Positions 46,501 to 57,396 of a stretch of 64,000 bases of DNA are shown one piece after another (position 1 is the first letter of the stretch; each line of letters starts with the position of its first letter). Source of the DNA: Circinella umbellata. Taxonomy: Eukaryota; Mucoromycota; Mucoromycetes; Mucorales; Lichtheimiaceae. The notes under the pieces are model-generated. The model did not search any database. It saw nothing but the letters and a program-made list of their open reading frames with translations, and was not told the DNA's origin. Position numbers and translations under genes: made by a program. The DNA lies in assembly GCA_025093555.1 (NCBI GenBank), contig JAIWNF010000095.1, positions 1 to 64,000 of the forward strand, given 5' to 3'.

Positions 46501-48162
46501 CCTTGATGCGATCTCCTGGAATAGAAAAGCTTCCTGTTGCGTCAAGATTTTCTGCTATCTTTGGTATCTCCTTGTGCCCCTTCTGTTCTTGATAAATTTG
46601 TTTTGAGTTTGTTTTGCCTTGGCTTCCTTCATAGGTTGATCAATTTGAATCGATGGAGACTTAGTTGCAATATTTTGGATGGCTGTCTCTTTAATGAAAG
46701 TTCTCAATTTCTTTGGTTTTTCTTGCATGTGTTCTCCTTGTGACACGTCGTCTCGATTTCTTTTGAAAGCCGCCAAATTGTTTTCAACTGGTAATTCATC
46801 TGATTCGTCATCTTCATCATGTGATTTATGATTGTCTTTATCATTGGTAGCTGAAACAAGATACGAAGTGGAATTGGTAGGTTCTTTATTTCTTTTATTA
46901 TCAGGACAAGTATAATATGGATGATGAGGGGTTTTCGTTCCTTTACAAATTTTGCAGGCAGCTTTACATTCTGCAGCATGATGTCCGATCCCTTTACAGT
47001 TGAAACAGCTATTCGCTGTTGCTTGATTATTAGGTTTTAATTGCTTGTCAGTTAGTACAGTAACTAGGTTCGTTATTTGGGCAATCAGAGTATCCAACTT
47101 GTCTTGATTTATTAATGCTTCTTTGGGCTTTTCTTGATTTTTGTTCATGTCTTTTTGTTCTTCTTCATTTGCGCTAATCATTAGTGCCAAATGATTGACT
47201 TGATCAAATAGTTTTTGTACCCTATCATTTTCTATTGTCTTGGTCGTGTGTACTTGTTTTTCGTTCACCATTAATGATAGATTATTAATTTGTTTTGTCA
47301 ACAGATCGATTGGATCGGGTGTCCTTTGTGTAACTTTTCCTTCCTTATTCTTGTTCTTTGTGTGAATCTTCCCACGAGTCTTCTTTTTCTTGTAATCCTT
47401 TTTTCTTCTTGATCTTTTACTATCCGAACTTGATGAGTCACTTGTATAATGATCACTGGAGGTATCGTTGGAATCATCTGTGCAGCTTGATATATAATCC
47501 GATTCACTGTTTTCTTCGTCAGAGGAGTCGGCATAGAGGTAGTCTTTTATGGCTATCTTGGCTTGTTTTAAAGTTGTTGGGCCTGTGTTACGTACAAATT
47601 TTCACATGACTTTATTGGGTTGTGCTTTGATAAAAATTTCACACAGTTCTCGATCTTGTATTATTGATACATCTTCGTACATAGTCGCTTCCTTTTGATG
47701 TCTTCTTGGAAGATCATCAAATCAATCAAGGAAATCGTTTAAGTCTTCGTTTTTCTTTCTGGCAATATTTCTTAACTTTTTTGTTGCATTTTTGATTTTC
47801 TTTCGATTTTGGAAACGAGACGTGAACTCTTCTACGAATTCACTCCATAACTTGAATTCTTGGTTATAGAACCATTTTCGAACACTTTTGTTTAGATATC
47901 TCGGTACCATACGTAACTTGACTTCATTTGTCCCTGCGGATCGCACTAGCACAGCATCTTGATACATCTGTATCCATTGATCCGGGTCATCTCCTTTTTC
48001 AAATTTAGATACCTTAGGCATGTTATATCTTGAACCTTTTTCGATTTCGGGCATTGTTGTATTATTCGTTTTATTTCTTTGAAAGAGTGTTAGAGTCGTC
48101 CAACTTTTTACTCTTTTGATGATGTTGTTGCACCTCTAAACTCTTCCGCCAGAAGGCACCAA
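43538..48162 (-). mobile_element. Second Ty3/gypsy element (5' part; integrase end and both LTRs lost or unresolved)
   Basis: Gag begins MPEIEKGSRYNMPKVSKF at 48054; a CCHC knuckle CFNCKGIGHHAAEC lies near 46,980-47,020; protease-like LDCGSVGCLMS near 46,260; reverse transcriptase with YIDDISVYS near 45,050; RNase H LYTDASDLVIGAVL, ELLAVVYAI and LYMDNTAV; integrase finger HEGHGHFG...CHEC and first catalytic Asp in IDFVGPF. Coding ends abruptly near 43,540, before the rest of the integrase core. Several stops and frame changes separate the blocks (for example near 47,725, 47,610, 46,555, 45,300, 44,330 and 43,905). A primer-binding-like TTTGGTGCCTTCTGG stands at 48,148-48,162 on the minus strand, so the 5' LTR should end just right of it. 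No chromodomain was seen. Confidence 0.8.
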
Positions 48163-50393
48163 ATGATGTACGTTGACTTTATAACAGTAAAACTATTGGC
48201 TATTTATTTATATAATTGTTAATAAAGAGATAAACTATAATGAATAAAATAAGGGTAAAACTTACTATTCTTGTATGGTGTATTTCACCAATAACCGCCC
48301 AAAAATAAAAATTGTTTCAATTTTGTCTTTTTAAATACCGCTTATATATATGGTAAGCAAAATGTTTATTGTGTAACTTGAAAAGTGACAGAAGTAAGAA
48401 TGATTTCATCATGGATGCCAATACGGCGATGTGAAGCATATTTGCGTGAAGAAAACTTTTCTACCAAGTCAAATTGATGGGAACATTTTGGGAATAAGCA
48501 TCTATAAAACGCCAAGCTTTGCCAAAAAATCAGCAAATTGTAGTGGGCGTCTCATTAATAGGCGATACAGAATCCAAGAAGCCTGGTAAATTTTCTCTGA
48601 GTGCTCGGAATGAGTAATCACAGTTCACTCGTGCTATCCGTTTTGCTACACCCCAGTATCTTTCGATCCAGTTACATTCACAGTGGAATTTAGGGAATAA
48701 CTCAAATATATGCCCTGCATCCTCTATAGCTTCACAAAGAGCTGTCTTCTGTTCACGGAAATCAGGTTGAGAAGCAAGAAGATGTTTTGCGCAGCACTTG
48801 TTATCATTTGTTGCTTCTGCGGTACAATCCATTCTCCATTTTTTCCCAGGACGATATGGATCATCATCGACCCAAAGCCCACGTTCTTCCAGAATAAGTT
48901 TTACACCTTTGAAATAGCATACGTTTTGCTTATCAGCCGTTACAATTGTAACTCCCTTTTTTCTTTTTTTTATGTTTTCGGAATACTGGATATACATGCT
49001 TTGTGTAATCAATTCACCTGTCTTGGGATCGATATAGTAACCATCTCGGTGTTTATGGTTACTACAGTGGTCACTGTTGGCTGGTCTACAAAATTCAGAA
49101 TTTTTTCTCATTCCAACAACTCGTAATGCATCACTCGCATAAGCGTTGTGGTTACTACTTTGATCGAAAATGAAAAGTGCTTGTGAATTTGGATGTAAAA
49201 GTTCGAATATTGGTATAGCATCTTCTGTCAATTGACGTGTCATATGTTCATGCGTCCACCATTTCTCCCGGTTACCACCAGCTTCAAATAATGTTCGAGA
49301 CGTCCATGCAGGTGATTGCCGTATGGTGCCATGACATGCACACTGGAACTCAGAAACCATGATTGATTGTCCAGAAGTCTTTTTCCTCAACACAGTTTCT
49401 CCTTCTGCAATCCATATTTGTTGTTTACCATTATTAGCATAAAAAGTCGATTCATCATGAGTAACCATAACAATTTGCTTTTGACCAGAATGTAATGATG
49501 GTGGTGTAACAATTTCTTCATCATCTCCACTGTAGCTTTCCATTTGGGTTTTGTAACCCATCATGCGCTTTGCCCAACTTTGGCGATAAGCTACAACGTC
49601 TTCCCGTTCATGACCATCAACATATATTTGCTTGCTATGACGTTTATATATAATTGTACCCCCATTCTTTCATGTATCTCCAGAGCGTCACATGCGATAC
49701 CTGCCCAGTGATCCCAATTATCTCAGGTACAATTACAGTATTTAAATGTTTTAACAGATCGGGAAGTGTTCGTTTTTCCACCTTTACTTTAATGAAGTGA
49801 CTCATAACTGACTCTTTGATACTTTCATCGCTAAGAAGTGAAACGACTTTAGCATACTTTCCTTGTTGGTGCTTAGATATATAGCCGAAGTCAGCATATT
49901 CTTTTGCCCAATATCGAATTGCCTTTGCTCTGTAATCATCTGATGGTATTATCCAAATGTCAATAGCTGCTTTTTTAGAACTCTCTCTTTTTGTATAGTT
50001 TTGAGACAAATAATAGTAATAACGATAAACAGCTTGCATTTTGCAAATGTGAAACGCATCTTCTTTGTTGAATCGGCTATATCTGTCTAAAGCAGGTTGA
50101 ATCTCAGTACTCAATGATTTCAAGATGCTATCAATTGCTTTCGTATCATTTTTTTCTTCTGTTACAGGTTCAATGTGTTGTTCTTGTTCTTGTTCTGGTT
50201 CCTGTTCTTGTCGTTTCTCTTTAGGAATTGGTGAGAAAAAAGTGTCAATTTTTTTTGAGCCTTGGGCTGCTTTTTCGTTCTCTTTACGTTTTCGCCAAAT
50301 TGTAGTGCGAGAATCTTTATTATATACACTGCGAATTGAATTATCAGCTTCTTCTTTCCAAAGTAAAGGAAGCTGCAGGGTTCTGTCAATAAG

Positions 50394-52088
50394 GCATCCA
50401 CTTATTTCACCCCGGTTGAGTTTGAAATAATTTCAGAGTAGGTGGCTTTTTGAAAAAAATGGGGAGTAAAATTTTATATGAATGGAGTTCTTATATAAAA
50501 AAAAGAAAAATACCCCTTTTTTCATTTTTTTTTATAATCACCAGACATGAATCTAATGAATCAACAGACGACATCAACAAAGCCATTAATAATATTACCG
50601 AAAAATAAAAAGAGAACTTAGTTCTATACAGCAGATGCTAATGAAAAAAGAAAAAGGCATGGTTAATTAGTAGATTGGCAAAAATAATAAAAAAAAGTAT
50701 TTTTTTATTATAAAAGCAATAATATATAACAAAGACGAACTCATCTCAAGACATCTGTTCAACCATCTTGTTCATTTACTATTCTAAACACGTATAAAAA
50801 AGGATAGAAAGGTTGGTATAAAAGTTTCGGTGGACTTTAGAAGAAGATGGGGCCTTTTATATAGTTTTTTTTTATTATTATAGTTTTCAACTTATAAAAA
50901 ATAAACACGCATTTTTTACTATTACTTTTTTGCTTTGTTATATACTAGTTGGTAGGAGACATGGGTAGTTTCATGATACACATACTTTATTAATTTGATA
51001 AATGGATCTTCAGTATATATAAAATATAACGGGTGATAAATAATAAAAAAGAAATCTAGTGTATGTGTGATATTTATTATGGGCAATTATTATTAATATA
51101 ATAACTGGTGTTATTTTTTTTATTCTTATGTATATGCATTATATCATTATCACGAACATGGATACTATTTCATTATATTGACCATCAACACTATCAATTA
51201 TATTTTACTATTATGATTCAACAAAACGAATAATACAACCAGTTGTTTTTTTTATTATCATCCAATGTAATAATGAACACAAGCACTTATTTTTTTTATT
51301 ATCATCCAACATAATGATCAGCACCGTTAATTGTTTTTTATTATCATCCAACATAACAATTAACACGATCAATTTTTTTTTATTATTCAACATAATGATC
51401 AGCACGATCAGTTTTTTTTATTATCATTCAACATAACGATTAATATATACCATCAGTTATTTTTTATTATTATTGTAGTATTCAATAGACGATTGAAGTG
51501 ATGTAGTAGTGGATCAAATATTTTGTTAAGAGTACTTATATAGAAAAGTAAAAAAGTAATAGTAAAAAATGCGTGTTTATTTTTTATAAGTTGAAAACTA
51601 TAATAATAAAAAAAAACTATATAAAAGGCCCCATCTTCTTCTAAAGTCCACCGAAACTTTTATACCAACCTTTCTATCCTTTTTTATACGTGTTTAGAAT
51701 AGTAAATGAACAAGATGGTTGAACAGATGTCTTGAGATGAGTTCGTCTTTGTTATATATTATTGCTTTTATAATAAAAAAAATACTTTTTTTTATTATTT
51801 TTGCCAATCTACTAATTAACCATGCCTTTTTCTTTTTTCATTAGCATCTGCTGTATAGAACTAAGTTCTCTTTTTATTTTTCGGTAATATTATTAATGGC
51901 TTTGTTGATGTCGTCTGTTGATTCATTAGATTCGTGTCTGATGATTATAAAAAAAAATGAAAAAAGGGGTATTTTTCTTTTTTTTATATAAGAACTCCAT
52001 TCATATAAAATTTTACTCCCCATTTTTTTCAAAAAGCCACCTACTCTGAAATTATTTCAAACTCAACCGGGGTGAAATAAGTGGATGC
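50394..52088. mobile_element. Mutator-like foldback element (MULE MITE) with 538-bp inverted repeats
   Basis: Arms 50394-50931 and 51550-52088 are near-perfect inverted repeats starting GCATCCACTTATTTCACC. The flanking direct repeat GTCAATAAG (50385-50393 and 52089-52097) is 9 bp, the length typical of Mutator-like elements. The centre (about 620 bases) holds only AT-rich DNA and a minisatellite. No transposase. Confidence 0.93.
51238..51480. repeat. About 42-bp minisatellite at the centre of the foldback element
   Basis: Five degenerate units built on TTTTTTATTATCATCCAACAT followed by AATGATCAGCACGATCA-like sequence. Confidence 0.8.
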
Positions 52089-52625
52089 GTCAATAAGCTC
52101 ATCTGTTAACTGTAACTCATCCCAGTCATTGATTGCTTCATCTAAGTCATCTTTGGCTTCTACTCCAAGATCTATGACATTGCTGTGGGATTCAGGATCA
52201 AAATGACCATCGTCTTTTCATTGTCGTTTTCTTGCAGCTTGTTTACGTTTACTTAAATTAGGCATAAGGAGAAGATATAGATCTTATTACTGGGCCTTGG
52301 AGGTGCCTAGTAACAATTTGTTTCAGCATCAGTGTAACTCCGCAGAACGGCCTGTGTAACATGACGGAGCTACATTAATCCGATTGTTTCAATATTATTC
52401 CCTCTCTGCTAAAATCCAGTTTTACTGACCAACTTTGACAACTTTCAGCGTCGAGACAACTTCTTTTTTTTAAAAGTTAATCCATAATAAATGTTTTAAA
52501 TATGTATAAAATTATATGTTATCGATTAAAAAGATCAAAAAATTATTTTGTGTGTCTCTGAAAATCTTTAAAGTTGGGTCAAAATTTGGGCGGTTATTGG
52601 TGAAATACACCATATTATTTCTATA

Positions 52626-53940
52626 GATGCAGAAAAATTAGATAGTGTCTACCTTTCTAACAAACAGATGCTTAAATCATATCCAGCAAAAAATCGCACT
52701 TATGACATATGCAAAAATGGCTGTATGTTATTTACATTCGATAATAATGATCTGCAATGTTTTTTCTGTCATTCTCCACGCTACAAAGATTTAAAAAACA
52801 CCCAAGCTGCTGCGACAATGGATTATTTACCACCTAGTGAACAACTTGGAGCTATGCTTCTTTCTAAAGAGTACCAAGATATGTTTCAACAGACATATGA
52901 AAAAGAAGAGGATGATATATATTATTCTGATATATTTGATGGACAACAATTCAAGCAACATGAACATTTATTTCCTAGTAAATTTGATACTGCCTATGCT
53001 TTGTATGTTGATGGGTTTTCACCATTTAGACGAGGGCTTAATGGGGCAGTCTCCATGAAGATTGTTCATATCATTATATTAAATCTTCCACCTTCTGAAA
53101 GGTATATTCAGTAGCAGGATAGAGAGAATGTTTGGCTTTGAAATTTATATTAATACAACTATTGCTATACAATACTAGATATAAACTTCACAACATGAAT
53201 GACGTGCTGTATCATTCTAGATCCTTGGAAACCACGTTCAATTCAATCTTTTCTTGCACCACTATTCGATGAACTGACTTCTTTATTAACAAATAGAATG
53301 ATAATTAAAATGGATGATGAACCTCATATATATTTACATTTGAATCTGTTATTAGCTACCGGAGACATTCCCAGAATTGCTGATGTCAGTACACTCTAGT
53401 GTTTTTGGATGTCGTATTTGTCAGATTGAATCTTCATCCCAACTAAGTCCAAATGGATTGGGAAATGGTCAATATTCTCCAGGTGGTATTGGACTTGATG
53501 CGGAAAGGATGCTAGAAGAATTTCTGGGAAAGTTGAGGGTATGTAAAGCTATGTGAAGAAGAACATATATAACAGATTAATATTGTGTGTATGAATAAAA
53601 AGTATAATAATAGCTTTATTAGGATTATAGAATATATGATGGTACTCCATTTAGTGAGTTACCTACCTTCAAAAATGCTTTTTTTATGGGATGTGATAAA
53701 ATGCATTTATTGCAAAATATTTCAAGACAATTAGTTGATATGTTTAAGGGGATTCATAACAATGCAAATACTGAATACATATCGTCATCAGGGGAGCGGA
53801 AAGCAATTGGAAATGCGATTCGTCAGTCATCATTATTGTTTCCATTAGGGCTAGAGGGCTCAATCGCAGGCAATAATAAAAATACGGTGCATTCTATCTT
53901 AAACTGTCAAAATAATTTGAATCCCAACATAAAAACTTGA
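52626..53940 (+). pseudogene. CACTA-type Tnp2 transposase relic 2
   Basis: Blocks: TYDICKNGCMLF with CFFCHSPRYK (Cys pairs), MDYLPPSEQLGAMLLS, FDTAYALYVDGFSPFRRG, IVHIIILNLPPSERY, ILDPWKPRSIQSFLAPLFDEL, LNLLLATGDIPRIADV, GCRICQIESSSQ and MGCDKMHLLQNISRQL, in the order seen in fungal Tnp2 proteins and overlapping relic 1 by the 'DGFxPF' and 'LLATGD' motifs. The GCDKMH Asp is a likely catalytic position. Frames change near 53,210 and 53,400 and the 5' part is missing, probably displaced by the mariner-like element inserted just upstream. Some breaks may be introns. Confidence 0.62.
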
Positions 53941-55219
53941 TTACTATGAAATATTTTTGACATGAAGTAATCAATATTCTGGCACATGGAACGTGTTTAT
54001 TTTTGTATTCTAAATCTATTGCTCATTTACTTTTTTAAAAAAACTTATTTTTCATTGAGTTCATAGCCTTCAAAGTTTTATTGGAACGTGAAAATTTACT
54101 AAGTAATGCTAAGATTTCGATACAGGGTATATAGGGGAGATAAGAGGGAAAAGCAGTGTCTAACAGGAAACAACTGACGGGTAATACATTATCCGATAAT
54201 ACTTATTCCCAGTTAATAAATAAATATACTGCATCCACTTAAAATCATCCACTTAAATACTATTTCTATCAAGAATATAATACGCTACTGTTAAATAAAA
54301 AGGTACTTGATAGAAAAAGATGGTTATATAGTGACAACAATTATAAATACGTAGTTTTAGAACCTTTGATCTATTTTTATGAGATACAGTAGTTTAGCTA
54401 CCCATAATAATCAAATAAGATAAAATAGAAAAAGATATATGTAAAAGAGTTGGTATTTTATTTTAAAAATAAAGATTCTCCACTTTTTTTAATTATAATA
54501 GTTTTACATCTTTCTTCTTGATTAATTTGTATTTATAATAACCATTGGCCTCTTAAGTACTACTGATATAATATACTTATTATACATGTGATTATAACTT
54601 GCTTTCTTTCTTTCTTTTTTTTACATATATCTTTTTATTATTTATACTTTAATAATTTTTTTAGTTTTATTATACATTATATGTAGATATTTGTTATCTT
54701 TTTAGGTCACTGAAATTCTTAATAAAACAATAAAAGTAATCTAAGGTTTTTTAGGCATTAATATATGCTCAATAGTTAACATAGTACTTGATACCTTTAA
54801 TGGCTTTAACCATGGCTTTAATATTATCCGACGGGATTTAAAATATTTTCAAATTTCGAATATTGACGCTTTAAGACAGAATGCACCATATAACTATTTC
54901 TATTATAAATAACGAAGTTTATATAATATATATGTTTTAGATGTGATGTACTTTGTTGTTCTGATGTACTTATAATTATATTGAACTGTATGTTATACGA
55001 TTATGAATAAATGAATTCTGTTTGCTTATTATATTTGTATCATATTATCGAGAGTCATTATTTTATTATCATTATTCATAATTTGTTGTCAGTATCATAA
55101 ATGATCTCCATTTAATACAAAATACTTATTCGCCCCTGGATTTAAGAGTTGGGGTTTTGCTCTTCTCCCCTTTAAAACTGCCAATTTGTTAAACGTCAGA
55201 TACATATTGTCATAATATA
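53941..55219. other. AT-rich stretch with a decayed 416-bp-family LTR
   Basis: No gene. At about 54,370-54,560 the order AGTTTAGC, AAATAAGATAAAATAG, AAAAGAG, TATTTTATTT, AAAGATTCTC, ACATCTTTCTTC matches the inverted 416-bp LTR at roughly three quarters identity by eye, so it is probably an older copy. Confidence 0.45.
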
Positions 55220-56288
55220 TAGGGTTCTTAGTAGACCGATCCGGATCGGATTGGCACCATTTCGAATCCGATCCGTTTTGAAACGGATCGGATTTTCGGA
55301 AATCCGGATTGTCCATGGATTAGAAAATTGCAATCCGAATCCGTTTCGTAAAAATCCGGATTGAATCCGTAATCCGTAATGCAAAAGGATCAATTAGATG
55401 AAAATTTAGGCTATATAGTAGATGTCACAGTATTTTTTCATAAGAAAAGGTATTTTACAAGATGGTGTATGGTAGTCGTTTGAGATCGTTTAAGAACAGT
55501 AAAACATTGGTAACAGAGGTGCATTATTTTTAGATGACTTTATTATTTTGGTTTGAAAAACATAATAGGAAATAAATAAGTTATATAATAAAAAAAGAAT
55601 TGTAGTAATAAAAAGTTATAGTGGGAAAATGAGTTCTAGTAGAAAAGAAGTTACAATGGGAAAAGAAAGTTATAGTTGGAAAAAAATTATAGTGGGAAAG
55701 TTATAGTAGAAAAAAAAAAGTGGTGGTGCAGTACAAATAAGTTTTTGTGGTAGAAATATAACATGACGTGGACTTTTTTTTTTGTGGGGAAGTAGTAAAT
55801 TTCCGGTGTGCTGAAAAAAAAAGAGGTATAAGTTTACCTTTTCTGTTTACAACCAAATAAAGGTTCATAATTCTCTTTATCATTACTAGATTAATAAAAA
55901 TAGTAATTAAGTTCATTAATCTCTCTTTTTAATCTTTAATTTTTGTTTCTTTCTTTCAGATTTTTTTTTCTATATTAAAGCCATTACTACTTTTCTTTTC
56001 AACTGCTCTATTCAAGTATATAATAATATACAAAAACTTACTCTCTTCTTTATTTGAATATATATATACCTTACCACAGCATTGTTAAAACTTTGATCCA
56101 TTACTCTATAATTATTAATGACGGATCAGAAAAATCCGACGGATCTATAGATCTCAATCCGTTTATAATCCGGATTGTAGAATTACGATCCGAATCCGAT
56201 CCGAATCCATTGAGACACAATCCGAATCCGATCCAATCCGTATGAAAAACGGATCAGTTTATCAATCCGGATTGTACTAAGATCCCTA
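55220..56288. mobile_element. hAT-like non-autonomous element 1 (1.07 kb)
   Basis: Ends TAGGGTTCTTAGTA and (inverted) TAGGGATCTTAGTA, flanked by the 8-bp duplication ATAATATA (55212-55219 and 56289-56296), both as expected for hAT elements. Each sub-terminal 150 bases is packed with ATCCG/CGGAT motifs in both orientations. No transposase. Confidence 0.9.
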
Positions 56289-56296
56289 ATAATATA

Positions 56297-57170
56297 GCTT
56301 CATATTGCTGCAGGAGAAAAATATTTAGGTCAGACTATAGGCGCAGCACGCTATGACGATCCTAACATGCCCCCTCTATACTGCGCCCATAGTCAGATTT
56401 TTGCGGCGCCTGTAGGAATTCTCTAAATATAATCTACAAGTTTTTTTATACAGAATCATCTGCTAAATCCAAAAATAAAACTATTTCTTCTCTCAATTAC
56501 ACATACAGTTTTTTTACCATACCTTTAATCTATAATCCCATTTATTTATTTATACATTTGTATAAAAGGATGAAAAAAGAAAAAAAAGGAAAAAAAAAAG
56601 TTAGCCTTGAGATAAATACGAGTAATAAAAAATAGAAAGATGGGACTAAAGTAAAGTAAAGTTGAGAATCTGGGCTAATGAGCAATATAAGAACCAATCT
56701 GTTTCATAGGGTTCCCATAATTAGAAATTTGTGTTACACTTACTATATATAGAAGCACAGGCGGTCTTTGTAATGCAGTAATAAGCAAAGCTTTCTGATG
56801 TCTTATCAATGAGTAATCGCATTTTGAAAATAGGTACATAGAAATATTAATAGCTTAAAAGATATAAAAAAAATTAGAAAAAAAAGAAAATATTATATAT
56901 AGTATATAGCATATAGCAATACTAAAAAGGTAGTGGTATCAGGAGAATAAATACTTATATATTGCTACTATATTAAGATATATTTATAGGAAAATAAACA
57001 AAAGGTGACCCATAAATTTATGGGTGTGGGAAAAATAAATAGAAAGTTACCTATAAAATTATGGGTGTGAGAAAAAAAAGTTTTTATAAAAACTATAAAA
57101 GAGCATTATTTTTATTATTTTTTTTTATTACTTTGTCTATCTACTTTGTCTTACTCTTTCTATTTTACTA
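56297..57170. other. Stretch without a gene; hairpin and LTR fragment
   Basis: A 14-base inverted repeat (GACTATAGGCGCAG at 56326 and CTGCGCCCATAGTC at about 56,381) forms a hairpin with a loop of about 40 bases. At about 56,598-56,670 the first 65 bases of the 416-bp LTR family recur (GAGATAAATACGAGTAATAAA to GTTGAGAATCTG). The rest is AT-rich. Confidence 0.5.
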
Positions 57171-57396
57171 TGTCTAGTCAAGCCTCACTCCCTCCTTACT
57201 GTGAATTTGGTAAGCTTATTGATACTCCTACTAAAGCAATCAAGTAAGTATACAAATATCAAAATATATCTTTTTTAATATATTAATTATTATTATTTTT
57301 TTTAAAAAATTTAGTTTTCTAAAGACAAATGGTATCTTTAATGAAGAAGTTTTTTGTGACTATGAAAGTCGTATGATTTGGACCTGGTTAAAAGCT
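57171..57396 (+). pseudogene. 5' fragment of a second Merlin/IS1595-type transposase gene
   Basis: MSSQASLPPYCEFGKLIDTPTKAIK, a phase-2 GTAAGT intron, then FLKTNGIFNEEVFC...MIWTWLKA. The segment aligns with the start of the minus-strand transposase at 59,391 (EVIELTTSFDRTLQ then YLIEEGFFYEEMVC), including the intron position and phase. The coding sequence stops where the inverted repeat ACTTTATACACTCAAGTG begins, so the neighbouring element probably inserted into this gene. Confidence 0.6.

Larger units (their letters stand above)
48380..52265 (-). pseudogene. DDE transposase of the mariner-like element (split by insertion, frameshifted)
   Basis: The start MPNLSKRKQAARKRQ at 52265 is followed by a TGA at 52218 and DLDEAINDWDELQLTDELID, where the foldback element interrupts. 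It resumes with RTLQLPLLWKEEADNS and an EQEQEQ tract, then a long helical N-terminal region, YVDGHERED (the signature of this fungal DDE family), and the catalytic positions Asp in THDESTFYAN, Asp in LFIFDQSSNHN and Glu in CECNWIERYWG. One base too many in TATATATA near 49,642 breaks the frame between the N-terminal region and YVDGHERED. The C-terminus after 48,530 is shifted again but recognisable (KYASHRRIGIHDEI). All three catalytic residues survive. The nine duplicated bases plus the insert account exactly for the split codons. Confidence 0.85.
48276..52612 (-). mobile_element. Tc1/mariner-like element with TA duplication, interrupted by a foldback element
   Basis: Both ends read TGGTGTATTTCACCA and continue for 28 matching bases (through ATAACCGCCC), flanked by TA on each side (48274-48275 and 52613-52614). 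The terminal 15 bases are themselves palindromic. Without the 1,695-bp insert and one 9-bp duplication the element would be about 2.63 kb. It contains a single transposase gene on the minus strand and lies just left of a Tnp2 relic. Confidence 0.88.

Noticed and set aside
51211..51405. Small minus-strand repeat protein
   Set aside because: It is the minisatellite of the foldback element read in one frame.
51238..51480. CRISPR-like array
   Set aside because: Units are contiguous and degenerate without unique spacers, in a eukaryotic transposon.
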